The notes beneath the pieces are model-generated. The model was not told where the DNA came from. It ran no database searches and saw nothing but the letters and a program-made list of their open reading frames with translations. From assembly GCF_000720135.1 (NCBI RefSeq), contig NZ_JOIU01000028.1, forward strand, positions 1 through 64,000: a DNA stretch of 64,000 bases, written 5' to 3'. A program made the translations under genes and the position numbers. Shown here one piece after another: positions 26,540 to 39,536 of this stretch. The number at the start of each line of letters is the position of its first letter. Position 1 is the stretch's first letter. The stretch is from Streptomyces sp. NRRL S-1022 (GTDB lineage: Bacteria; Actinomycetota; Actinomycetes; Streptomycetales; Streptomycetaceae).

Positions 26540-27995
26540 TCAGACCGCCAGGGCGCGGTCCGTCGGGCGGATCGGGGCCGGCAGGTCGCTGGCTCCGGTC
26601 AGGAAGCGGTCGACTCCGCGGGCGGCCGAGCGGCCCTCCGCGATCGCCCACACGATCAGGGACTGGCCGCGGCCGGCGTCACCGGCGACGAACACACCCG
26701 GCACGTTGGTCTGGAAGTCGGCGTCGCGGGCGATGTTACCGCGTTCGTCGAGGCCCAGGCCGAACTGCTCCACCAGGCCGTTCTCCCGGTCGGTGCCGGT
26801 GAAGCCCATGGCGAGGGTGACCAGCTGGGCGGGGATCCTGCGCTCGGTGCCCGGCTTCGGGGTCAGCTTGCCGTCGATGAACTCCACCTCGGTCAGGTGC
26901 AGCCACTGGACGTTGCCGTCCTCGTCGCCCTCGAAGTGGGTGGTGGAGACGGAGTAGACCCGCTCGCCGCCCTCCTCGTGCGCGCTGGTGACCTTGTAGA
27001 GCATCGGGAAGGTCGGCCAGGGCTGGTTCACCGGGTGCCGCTCGTCGTTCGGGCGGGGCATGATCTCCAGCTGGGTGACGGAGGCCGCGCCCTGGCGGTG
27101 GGCGGTGCCCACGCAGTCCGCGCCGGTGTCGCCGCCGCCGATGACGACGACGTGCTTGCCCTCGGCCGAGATCGGCGCGGTGACGTAGTCGCCCTCCTGG
27201 ACCTTGTTGGCCAGCGGCAGGTACTCCATCGCCTGGTAGATGCCCTTGAGCTCGCGGCCCGGCACCGGCAGGTCCCGCGCGGTCGTGGAACCGGCGGCGA
27301 TCACGATCGCGTCGTACCGCTTCTTCAGGTCGCGCGCGTTGATGTCGCGGCCCACCTCCACACCGGTGCGGAAGCGGGTGCCCTCCGCGCGCATCTGCTC
27401 GATACGGCGGTTGATGTGCCGCTTCTCCATCTTGAACTCGGGGATGCCGTACCGGAGGAGGCCTCCGATGCGGTCCGCGCGCTCGTAGACGGCGACCGTG
27501 TGGCCGGCCCGGGTCAGCTGCTGGGCGGCGGCGAGACCCGCCGGGCCCGAGCCGATGACCGCGACCGTCTTGCCGGACAGGCGCTCGGGGATCTGCGGGG
27601 CGACGTCCCCGGTCTCCCACGCCTTGTCGATGATGGAGACCTCGACGTTCTTGATGGTCACCGGCGGCTGGTTGATGCCGAGCACGCACGCCGACTCGCA
27701 GGGGGCCGGGCAGAGGCGACCGGTGAACTCCGGGAAGTTGTTGGTCGCGTGCAGGCGTTCCTGGGCGGCGGCCCAGTCCTCGCGGTAGGCGTAGTCGTTC
27801 CACTCGGGGATCAGGTTCCCCAGCGGACAGCCGTTGTGGCAGAACGGGATGCCGCAGTCCATGCAGCGGCTGGCCTGCTTGCTGATGATCGGCAGCAGGG
27901 AGCCGGGGACGTAGACCTCGTTCCAGTCCTTCTTGCGCTCTTCGACGGGACGGGTCCTGGCGACCTCACGGCCGTGGTTCAAGAAGCCCTTCGGG

Positions 27996-28003
<8 letters not shown>
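26540..28003 (-). CDS. gltD: Glutamate synthase (NADPH) small subunit
   Basis: This 487-aa beta subunit feeds electrons from NADPH through FAD and 4Fe-4S clusters to the large subunit. The N-terminal cysteine array [17 protein letters not shown] (about 47-63) and [10 protein letters not shown] bind iron-sulphur clusters. FAD-binding [15 protein letters not shown] and NADPH-binding [11 protein letters not shown] follow, then [23 protein letters not shown]. It overlaps the 3' end of gltB by 8 nt, so the two are cotranscribed as gltB-gltD. Confidence 0.97.
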
Positions 28004-32627
<4,624 letters not shown>

Positions 32628-33015
32628 CGGCTCTCCCGTCGTCGTCATGTGGCATGTGGCAGGTGCCGAGGGACGACGTTGGCCCTCTGCGTGAGATCTG
32701 CGATGAGATCAAAATTTCGTGCAGGTTACATGATGGAGCGATTCTCGGGAAGCGGATACACCGTTCCAGCATGCGGACGCCTCGGGGTGCGCGGGCGGGG
32801 GTGGCGCGCGGCTCCGTGGCCAAAAGTATGAGGGACCAAATCAGGACAGATCAATACCTGACGGTCCGGAATCCGGGGCGAGCGTCGTCGCTCGCCCGGA
32901 GGGGTGCGGCAGGCGTCGTTGCCCACAGCGCTTACGGCTCATGCCCGGTGGTCAAACAATCGAAACCAGCGAGTAACGGGTACTTATACGGCCCATCGCA
33001 TAGGTACCGGCCGGG
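32628..33015. promoter_or_regulatory. Upstream region of gltB (388 nt without a gene)
   Basis: Base composition drops around 32690-32760 and 32930-33010, as in promoters. On the minus strand GTAAC-CTGCAC-GAAAT (32729-32714) resembles half of a GlnR box (gTnAC-n6-GaAAc), about 90 nt before the gltB ATG. No open frame with codon bias is seen. The left part should hold the gltB promoter and the right part the end of the transporter transcript. Confidence 0.4.
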
Positions 33016-33747
33016 CTATCCTACGGCCGTTCCGAACAGGGTGCCCAGGGCGTACGTCACACCGGCCGCCGCACCGCCGAGCGCGAGCTGCCGCAGGCCG
33101 CTGAACCACCAGCTGCGCGCCGTCACCCTGGCCACGACGGCACCGCATCCGAAGAGCCCGGCGAGGGCGAGCAGCACGGCGGGCCACAGCGCGGTGGCGC
33201 CGAGCAGGTACGGCAGCAGGGGCAGCAGGGCGCCGAGGGCGAACGAGCCGAAGGACGACACGGCGGCGACCAGCGGCGAGGGCAGGTCGCCGGGGTCGAT
33301 GCCCAGCTCCTCGCGAGCGTGGATCTCCAGGGCCTGCTCGGGGTCCTCGGACAGCTGCCGGGCGACCTGCCGGGCCAGCTCCGGCTCGACCCCGCGCGCC
33401 ACGTACAGCGCGGCCAGCTCGTCCTCCTCGTCCTGCGGGTGCTTGCGCAGCTCACGGCGCTCGACGTCGAGCTCGGCCTCGACGAGTTCCCGCTGGGAGG
33501 CGACGGAGGTGTACTCGCCGGCGGCCATGGAGAACGCGCCGGCGGCGAGCCCCGCGAGGCCGGTGAGGACGATGGTGTGCTGGCCCACGGCTCCGCCGGC
33601 CACACCCGTCATCAGGGCGAGGTTGGAGACGAGCCCGTCCATGGCGCCGAAGACGGCGGGCCGCAGCCAGCCCCCGTTCACATCGCGGTGCGTGTGGTTG
33701 TCGCGGTGCGCCACGTGCAGCGCGGCCTCGGTTTCGATGATGGCCAT
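33016..33747 (-). CDS. VIT1/CCC1-family iron/manganese transporter
   Basis: This 243-aa membrane protein starts at ATG 33747 after GGGGGG. A His-rich N-terminus (HVAHRDNHTHRD) precedes VFGAMDGLVSNLALMTGVAGG (TM1 with the DG motif), AGLAAGAFSMAAGEYTSVASQRE (TM2, the family signature), then an acidic cytoplasmic metal-binding region (about 85-150). Three C-terminal helices (SSFGSFALGALLPLLPYLL onward) complete the fold. The family moves Fe2+ or Mn2+ out of the cytoplasm. Two iron-box-like sequences upstream point to DmdR/IdeR control. Confidence 0.92.
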   Translation of the reverse strand: MAIIETEAALHVAHRDNHTHRDVNGGWLRPAVFGAMDGLVSNLALMTGVAGGAVGQHTIVLTGLAGLAAGAFSMAAGEYTSVASQRELVEAELDVERRELRKHPQDEEDELAALYVARGVEPELARQVARQLSEDPEQALEIHAREELGIDPGDLPSPLVAAVSSFGSFALGALLPLLPYLLGATALWPAVLLALAGLFGCGAVVARVTARSWWFSGLRQLALGGAAAGVTYALGTLFGTAVG

Positions 33748-33761
33748 GCGGGCCCCCCAGG

Positions 33762-33780
33762 GAAGCTTAGCCAAAGCTAA
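33762..33780 (-). promoter_or_regulatory. Iron-box-like site upstream of the VIT-type transporter
   Basis: Read on the minus strand, TTAGCTTTGGCTAAGCTTC matches 14 of 19 positions of the actinobacterial DmdR1/IdeR consensus TTAGGTTAGGCTAACCTAA. It lies 15 nt before the transporter ATG. Confidence 0.6.
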
Positions 33781-33847
33781 CTTTGGACGAGTTCTACTTT
33801 TCGACAACACTCAATTTACGCTGATCCTTCCGCAGCCGCCAGCAAGG

Positions 33848-33866
33848 AAAGGCTCGGCTAACCTGC
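33848..33866 (+). promoter_or_regulatory. Second iron-box-like site with an intact GGCTAACCT core
   Basis: AAAGGCTCGGCTAACCTGC matches 13 of 19 positions of the IdeR/DmdR consensus, including the run GGCTAACCT. It lies 100 nt upstream of the transporter start and 145 nt before the divergent ADP-ribosylglycohydrolase gene. Confidence 0.55.
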
Positions 33867-34010
33867 ACGTTTCCCCTCGTGCGCTCACATGTGCGATCAA
33901 TCGCTCAGATGCCGAGCGGGTGACAGGCGTCCGTGCCGCGCTCGCCCCGGTGCCGCCCGTGGGACACATCCGCAGAGGGTCCCGTGCGACCCCGCCGAAG
34001 GAGGCCGTCC

Positions 34011-35834
34011 ATGGCATCGATCGCCCGCACCGCCCCGGTTCCGGCGCCCGGGGAGACCGCCGGACTTCGCGAGCGGGCCCGGGGCGCGCTGCTCGGCCTG
34101 GCCGTCGGGGACGCGCTGGGGGCGCCCGCGGAGAACCTCAGGCCTTCCGAGATCCGGGCCCGCTGGGGCCGCATCACCGGGTACGTCAGCGAGCAGCCGT
34201 GCGGCACGGACGACACCGAGTACGCGATCTTCTCCGGGCTGCTGCTGGCCCGGCACGGCTCGGCCCTCACCCCGGCACACGTGGAAGCGGCCTGGCACGA
34301 GTGGATCGCCGACCGGGCCGAGGGCCCCTTCCGCGGTGCGGGATTCAGCGAGCGGGGCACGCTGGAGAACCTGCGCCGCGGCCTCGCCGCCCCCATCTCG
34401 GCCCAGCACCGGCACGCCTGGAGCGACGGGCTGGCCATGCGGGCGGCGCCGTTCGGGGTGTTCGCCGCCGGGCGGCCCGCCGAGGCGGCCCGGCTGGTGG
34501 CCGTCGACGGCTCGGTCAGCCACGAGGGCGAGGGCATCTACGGCGGCCAGGCGGTCGCGGCGGGCGTCGCGGCGGCGATGACCGGCGCGTCCGTCCCGGT
34601 GGTGATCGCCGCGGCCCTGGCGGTCATCCCCGACGACTCCTGGACGGCGCGCTCCCTGCGCCGCGCGGTGGCCGTGGCCCACCGCGGCGAACGCGCGGTC
34701 CGCTCCGCGGTCGTCATCGGCGGCTACCCCTGGACCGACCTCGCCCCCGAGGCGGTGGCCCTCGCCTTCGGCGCCTACGCGGCGGCCGACGGCGACTTCC
34801 GGGAGGCGGTCCTGACGGCCGTCAACATGGGCCGCGACGCCGACACCACGGCGGCGGTCGCCGGTGCCCTCTCCGGCGCCACCCAGGGCGTCTCCGCCAT
34901 CCCCTCCCCCTGGGCGACGGCCATCGGCCCGGCCCGTGGACGCTGCCTGCCGTCGGTGGCGGGGCACCACGTACTGGAGATCGCGGAGGTACTGGCGGCC
35001 GGGGGCGTCGGGGAGACGGGAGCCGAGGTGCCGGACGGGGCGACGGGGCCGGTGCCGACGGAAACGCTGCCAGGCGCCGTGCCGACCGAGGTGCTGCCGG
35101 GCGCCGAGCCTGCGGTGGCGCTGCCGGGCACTGTGCCGACGGAGGTGCTGGCAGGCACCATGCCGGCCGAGGTGCTGCCGGACGCCGAGCCTGCACTGGT
35201 GCTACCAGGCACCGTGCCGACCAAGCTGCTGCCAGGCGCCGAGCCTGCGGTGGCGCTGCCGGGGGCCGTGCCGACCGAGGTGCTGCCGGACACCGAGCCT
35301 GCGGTGGCGCTGCCGGGCACTGTGCCGACGGAGGTGCTGGCAGGCACCGTGCCGGCCGAGGTGCTGCCGGGCGCCGAGCCTGCACTGGCGCTGCCGGGCA
35401 CCGAGCCGGCCGAGGTGCTGCCAGGCACCGTGCCGACCGAGCTGCTGTCAGGCGCCGAGCCTGCGGTGGCGCTGCCGGGAGCCGTGCCGGCCGGGGTGCT
35501 GCCGGGGGCGGGGACGAAGTCACCCCCACCCCCGGTCCTCGCCTCCCAGCCCACCGAGTCGGGCGGTGGGTGGGCGGAGGAGCGGGGGTCCAGGGGGCGG
35601 AGCCCCCTGGTGGGCGCCGGAAACGCCGGGCAACCCGACAGCGGGCAGAGCCACCCCGGCACCGGAAACGCCGGACCACCCCACAGCGGGCAGAGCCACC
35701 CCGTGGGCGCCGGAAACGCCGGACCACCCCACAGCGGGCAGAGCCACCCCGGCACCGGACAACCCGACAGCGGGCGGAGCCCCCTCGTGGGTGCCGGGAA
35801 CGGGGGGCCCGCGGACGGGGAGGGGCGGCCGTGA
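34011..35834 (+). CDS. ADP-ribosylglycohydrolase-family protein with long repeat tail
   Basis: GAAGGAGG sets the ATG at 34011. Residues about 20-320 form a DraG/ARH-type domain: RGALLGLAVGDALGAPAE, the metal motif GTDDTEYAIF (65-74) and NMGRDADTTAAVAGALSG (about 270-287), so both binuclear magnesium motifs are intact. It should hydrolyse an ADP-ribosyl or related N/O-glycosidic bond. The remaining 285 residues are low-complexity: 17 nine-residue Pro/Leu/Gly repeats, then Gly/Ser/His/Pro repeats. It is first in an overlapping run of seven genes; its TGA overlaps the next GTG. Confidence 0.88.
   Translation: MASIARTAPVPAPGETAGLRERARGALLGLAVGDALGAPAENLRPSEIRARWGRITGYVSEQPCGTDDTEYAIFSGLLLARHGSALTPAHVEAAWHEWIADRAEGPFRGAGFSERGTLENLRRGLAAPISAQHRHAWSDGLAMRAAPFGVFAAGRPAEAARLVAVDGSVSHEGEGIYGGQAVAAGVAAAMTGASVPVVIAAALAVIPDDSWTARSLRRAVAVAHRGERAVRSAVVIGGYPWTDLAPEAVALAFGAYAAADGDFREAVLTAVNMGRDADTTAAVAGALSGATQGVSAIPSPWATAIGPARGRCLPSVAGHHVLEIAEVLAAGGVGETGAEVPDGATGPVPTETLPGAVPTEVLPGAEPAVALPGTVPTEVLAGTMPAEVLPDAEPALVLPGTVPTKLLPGAEPAVALPGAVPTEVLPDTEPAVALPGTVPTEVLAGTVPAEVLPGAEPALALPGTEPAEVLPGTVPTELLSGAEPAVALPGAVPAGVLPGAGTKSPPPPVLASQPTESGGGWAEERGSRGRSPLVGAGNAGQPDSGQSHPGTGNAGPPHSGQSHPVGAGNAGPPHSGQSHPGTGQPDSGRSPLVGAGNGGPADGEGRP
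35055..35513 (+). repeat. Minisatellite: 17 tandem 27-bp units coding for nine residues each
   Basis: The consensus is P-(T/A)-(E/V)-V-L-P-G-(A/T)-(V/E), for example PTEVLPGAE and PAVALPGTV. Exactly 17 units fill 459 bp. Units 3-6 and 10-13 are nearly the same, indicating a higher-order duplication of seven units (189 bp). All lie in frame in the tail of the first ADP-ribosylglycohydrolase-family gene. Confidence 0.93.
35590..35810 (+). repeat. Second repeat block, starting with a 21-nt palindrome
   Basis: CCAGGGGGC-GGA-GCCCCCTGG (35590-35610) is a perfect 9-bp stem of a type often found between Streptomyces genes. It is followed by about four copies of a roughly 45-bp unit coding for GNAGPPHSGQSHP-like sequence. 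The block reads in frame to the stop at 35834, so an intergenic-type repeat has become coding. Confidence 0.75.
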
Positions 35835-36949
35835 CAGCGCGCCGTATCGAGGGACTCCTCCTCGGCCTGGCCGCAGGAGACGCCGCCGGCTGGCCCGCGG
35901 CCCGGCACCGCGCCGCCCGGATGCCCGAGTGGACCCGCCGCCTCACCCGCGAACTGGACACCTTCGCCGAGCAGAACGCCACCACCACCCTCCCGGTGCC
36001 GATCGCCCTCAACCAGCCCCCCGGCCCCCTCCGCCTCGGCCCCTCCGACGACGCCGAGTGGGCGGTGTTCGCCGCGGAGGCGGTCCTGCGGGCCGGTGAC
36101 GACGACGTCCTCGGCGACCTCAGCCGGGCCCGCCGTATGCGCGCCGCCATCGATCTGACCTGGACCACCGTGGCCTCGGAGGTCGCCGCCGCCGCGGACC
36201 GCGCCCCGGAGATCGAGTCCGCCGTACTGCCGCTGCGCGCCCGCATCTCCGTCCGCGCCGGCCTCGGCAACCTCGCCGCGGGCCTGCGCCCGCCCGCCAC
36301 CGGCCACGACAACCCGCACTACTTCGACGACGCGGCCTGCGTCCGCGCCTGCGTCCTCGCCGTGGCCCACCCCGGCGACCCGCACCAGGCCGCCGAGCTC
36401 GCCGAGTTCGACGCCCGCTACACCCAGGACGGCGACGGCGTGCACGGCGCCCGGGCCATGGCCGCGGCCCTCTCCCTCGCCCTCACCGGCGCCGCACCGG
36501 ACACCTGCGTGACCGCCGCGCTCGCCGAACTGCCCGCGGACACGGAGATCGGCCGCAACACCCGCCACGCCCTCGCCCTGGCCGAGGACACCGAGTCCGC
36601 CTTCGCCCTCGTCCCCCTCCTGGAACACCAGATCGTCGACCACGTCTACAGCTACGGCATCGCCGCCGCCGAGACCGTCCCCGTCGCGCTCGCCCTGACC
36701 ACCGCCGCCCGGGGCCGGCTCACCGAGGCCGTGCCGGCCGCCGTCTGCCTGTCCCGGGTCGCCGACTCCGCCCCCGCCCTGGCGGGCGCCCTCACCGGTG
36801 CCCTCGGCGGCGGCGCGGCCGTCCCGGGGACCTGGCGGGACGCCTGCCGCACCCTGCCCGGCTGCACCCTGCCCCGCCTCACCGGCACCGACCTGGTGGA
36901 ACTCGCCGGACTCCTGGAAGCCGCACAACCGGCCCACCCAGGAGGATGA
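35831..36949 (+). CDS. ADP-ribosylglycohydrolase-family protein with degenerate metal site
   Basis: This 372-aa homologue starts at a GTG that overlaps the previous stop. The fold is recognisable: RRIEGLLLGLAAGDAAGWP at the start and an acidic loop PSDDAEWAVF (71-80), where DraG enzymes have (S/T)DD(T/S). Near the C-terminus SRVADSAPALAGALTGALGG replaces the usual GRDxDTxAxxAGAL, losing the first Asp and the Thr. At least two metal ligands are thus changed, so it may bind a ligand or partner without catalysis. Its position between two intact paralogues suggests an accessory subunit; that is inference. Confidence 0.8.
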   Translation: MTARRIEGLLLGLAAGDAAGWPAARHRAARMPEWTRRLTRELDTFAEQNATTTLPVPIALNQPPGPLRLGPSDDAEWAVFAAEAVLRAGDDDVLGDLSRARRMRAAIDLTWTTVASEVAAAADRAPEIESAVLPLRARISVRAGLGNLAAGLRPPATGHDNPHYFDDAACVRACVLAVAHPGDPHQAAELAEFDARYTQDGDGVHGARAMAAALSLALTGAAPDTCVTAALAELPADTEIGRNTRHALALAEDTESAFALVPLLEHQIVDHVYSYGIAAAETVPVALALTTAARGRLTEAVPAAVCLSRVADSAPALAGALTGALGGGAAVPGTWRDACRTLPGCTLPRLTGTDLVELAGLLEAAQPAHPGG

Positions 36950-36957
36950 TTCGGGGC

Positions 36958-38187
36958 ATGACGCCCGAACACCCCACACAATCCGCAGAACTCACAGAAC
37001 CCGCAGAAGAACCCGCAGAACGCGCGTCGCGGGCCGGCGGAAGCCCGCTCGCCGACCGCATCACCGCCGCCCTGGTCGGTGCCGCCGTCGGCGACGCCCT
37101 CGGCGGCCCGGTCGAGGGCTACTCCCCCGAGCAGATCGCCGAGCGGCACGGCGGCCGCGTCCGCGGCGTCGTCGGCCCCTGGCACGGCGACGCCTGGCGC
37201 ACCGCCCGCCCCATCGCCCCGTACCACAAGGGCGACGGGCACGTCACCGACGACACCCTGATGACGCACGCGCTGATCCGGGTCTACGACCGCGTCCGCG
37301 ACCACCTCGACGCGTACGCGATCGCCGAGCACCTGGTCCCGGACCTGATGACCACCCCCCGCTGGATCCCGGAGCTGGAGGCCGAGGCCCTGCCGCTGCA
37401 CCGCCTCTTCCTCGCCGAGAAGTGGCTGGTGGCCCGGCTGGCCTACGGTCACGCCGACCCCCGGGAGGCGGGCGCCGGCAACATCGTCAACTGCGGCGCG
37501 GCGATGTACATGGCCCCGGTCGGCCTGGTCAACGCGGCCCACCCGGCCGCCGCCTACGCCGAGGCCCTGGACGTCGCGGGCGCGCACCAGTCGTCGTACG
37601 GCCGCGAGGCGGCCGGGGTCCTCGCCGCCGCGGTGGCCGCCGCGGCCGCCCCCGGCGCGACCCCGGACTCGGTGGTGGGCACCTGCCTGTCGCTGGCGAA
37701 GGACGGCACCCGCACGGCGATCGAGAAGGTCTGCGAAGTCGCCGCCCGGCACCGGGACTTCGAGTCGGCGCTCGGTCCGCTGCGCGCGGCGGTGGCCCCG
37801 TACGACACCGTCGGCCCGGACTACCGCGCCCCCTCCCTCGCCGCCCGCCGCCCCTCCCGGCTGCACTCCGTCGAGGAACTCCCCGTCGCCCTGGGCATGC
37901 TGGTCGTGTCCGGCGGCGACTACCGGCAGGCCGTGCTCGGCTCGGTCAACTACGGCCGGGACTGCGACTCGATCGCCACGATGGCCGGCGCCCTCGCGGG
38001 CGCGCTCGGCTCGCCGGCGCCGGAGGGATGGGCGAAGATGGTCGCGGACGCCAGCCGCCTCGACCTGTGGGCGCCGGCCCGGACGCTCACCGAGGTGGCA
38101 CACGAGGTCTTCGACCGGGACGTGCGCCGCCGGCGCGCCCACGAGGAGGCCTTCGCCGCGCTCGGAGGCCGGCCGTGCTCCGACTGA
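36958..38187 (+). CDS. ADP-ribosylglycohydrolase-family protein
   Basis: This 409-aa enzyme starts at ATG 36958, with AGGAGG twelve bases upstream. An ATG at 36946 directly abuts the AGGAGG and is less likely. A short Glu/Ala/Pro-rich N-terminus precedes ADRITAALVGAAVGDALGGPVEG, the metal motif HVTDDTLMTHAL (95-106) and VNYGRDCDSIATMAGALAGALGS (about 328-350). Both metal motifs are intact. Proteins of this size also hydrolyse N-ribosyl bonds of nucleosides in some bacteria. It overlaps the next gene by 13 nt. Confidence 0.88.
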   Translation: MTPEHPTQSAELTEPAEEPAERASRAGGSPLADRITAALVGAAVGDALGGPVEGYSPEQIAERHGGRVRGVVGPWHGDAWRTARPIAPYHKGDGHVTDDTLMTHALIRVYDRVRDHLDAYAIAEHLVPDLMTTPRWIPELEAEALPLHRLFLAEKWLVARLAYGHADPREAGAGNIVNCGAAMYMAPVGLVNAAHPAAAYAEALDVAGAHQSSYGREAAGVLAAAVAAAAAPGATPDSVVGTCLSLAKDGTRTAIEKVCEVAARHRDFESALGPLRAAVAPYDTVGPDYRAPSLAARRPSRLHSVEELPVALGMLVVSGGDYRQAVLGSVNYGRDCDSIATMAGALAGALGSPAPEGWAKMVADASRLDLWAPARTLTEVAHEVFDRDVRRRRAHEEAFAALGGRPCSD

Positions 38188-39536
38188 CCTGGGTCCAGCC
38201 GGAGGACCTGCTGGGCCACGAGCTGCGCCAGGCCCGGCTGGACGGGCGGGAGCCGGCGGCGATCGAGGCGCGCTGGCGGGCGGCGGGCGGCCCGGACGCC
38301 CCGGAGCGGGCGGGGGCGTCCGCGTGCCGGGCGTCCCGCTACCTGCGGCTGCTGGCCGAGGACCTGCTGGACGAACTCGCCGATCTGCCCGGCCGGTTCG
38401 CCGAGGACGAGCCGACGGAGCTGGAACGGATCAGGTCCCGGTGCCCCGACTGGCCCACCGGAGGGTCCGCCACCGTACCGGACCCCCGTGCCCTGGAGGC
38501 GGCCTGGCTCGGCCGGGCCATCGGCTGCCTGCTGGGCAAACCCGTCGAGAAACTCTCGCGCGACGGCATCCGCGCCCTCGCCGAAGCGGCCGGGAACTGG
38601 CCTCTCACCGGCTACTTCACCGCCCGCGGCGTCCCGGAGGACCTCCTTCGCACCCACCCCTGGAACCGCCGCTCGGCCGCCACCTCGCTCGCCGAGAACA
38701 TCGACGGCATGCCCGAGGACGACGACCTCGACTACCCGCTGCTCAACCTCCTGCTGCTCCAGCGCCACGGCAGGAACTTCACCACCGACGACGTGGCCCG
38801 GCTCTGGCTGGAGGAACTCCCGCCCGGCCGCACCTTCACCGCCGAGCGCCTCGCCCACCGCAACCTGCTCGCCGGCATCGAACCCCCGCACACGGCCCGC
38901 CACCGCAACCCGTTCCGCGAGTGGATCGGGGCGCTGATCCGCGCCGACGTGCACGGCTGGAGCAACCCGGGCGACCCGGCGGCCGCCGCCGCGCAGGCGC
39001 ACCGGGACGCGGTCCTCACCCACACCGCCAACGGCGTCTACGCGGCGATGTTCACCGCCGCCGCCATCGCCACGGCCGCCACCGGCAGCCACGACGTGCA
39101 CGCCTGTCTGGCCGCCGGCCGCGCGGTGGTCCCGGCGCGCTCCCGGCTGGCGCGGGCGATCGACCACGCCGTCCGGCTGGCCGGGCGGACACCCGACTTC
39201 GACGAGGTCGTGGACCGGCTGAACGCCCGCTACGCCCACGACCACCACTGGGTGCACGCCATCCCCAACACCGCTCTGATCGCGGCCGCCCTCACGCACG
39301 CCGACGGCGACTTCGGCGGCTCGGTCTGCCGTGCCGTGATGGGCGGCTGGGACACCGACTCGGCCGGCGCGACCGCGGGCAGCATCGCCGGGCTCCTCGC
39401 CGGCGGTCCCGACGCGCTCCCCGACCACTGGCGGGCCCCGCTGAAGAACCGGCTCGCCAGCTCCGTCGCCGACTTCGACGGCACCGGCTTCGACACCCTC
39501 GCCCACCTCACCCGCCTGGAGGCGACCCGCCCATGA
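38175..39536 (+). CDS. ADP-ribosylglycohydrolase-family protein with N-terminal extension
   Basis: The 453-aa product starts at GTG 38175 after GGAGG, inside the preceding gene. About 110 residues of charged, Arg/Glu-rich sequence precede the domain ALEAAWLGRAIGCLLGKPVEKLSRDGI. The acidic motif is NIDGMPEDDDLDYPLLNLLLL, the variant of one ARH subfamily, and the second is AVMGGWDTDSAGATAGSIAGLLAG (WDTDS). Both look functional. It overlaps the ribokinase ATG by 4 nt. The set of related but distinct hydrolases suggests different substrates or a heteromeric complex. Confidence 0.87.
   Translation: MLRLTWVQPEDLLGHELRQARLDGREPAAIEARWRAAGGPDAPERAGASACRASRYLRLLAEDLLDELADLPGRFAEDEPTELERIRSRCPDWPTGGSATVPDPRALEAAWLGRAIGCLLGKPVEKLSRDGIRALAEAAGNWPLTGYFTARGVPEDLLRTHPWNRRSAATSLAENIDGMPEDDDLDYPLLNLLLLQRHGRNFTTDDVARLWLEELPPGRTFTAERLAHRNLLAGIEPPHTARHRNPFREWIGALIRADVHGWSNPGDPAAAAAQAHRDAVLTHTANGVYAAMFTAAAIATAATGSHDVHACLAAGRAVVPARSRLARAIDHAVRLAGRTPDFDEVVDRLNARYAHDHHWVHAIPNTALIAAALTHADGDFGGSVCRAVMGGWDTDSAGATAGSIAGLLAGGPDALPDHWRAPLKNRLASSVADFDGTGFDTLAHLTRLEATRP

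Noticed and set aside
32714..32729. GlnR box upstream of gltB
   Set aside because: Only one half-site (GTAAC-n6-GAAAT) is present; the second half is not convincing, so it is mentioned only within the region entry.
32654..34010. Open frame continuing leftward from the second ADP-ribosylglycohydrolase gene through the transporter region
   Set aside because: Codon use is random there and it is antisense to the VIT-type transporter; the real start is the GTG at 35831.
35055..35810. Possible CRISPR array
   Set aside because: Units are 27 bp without unique spacers, stay in frame, and no cas genes are present; these are coding minisatellites.
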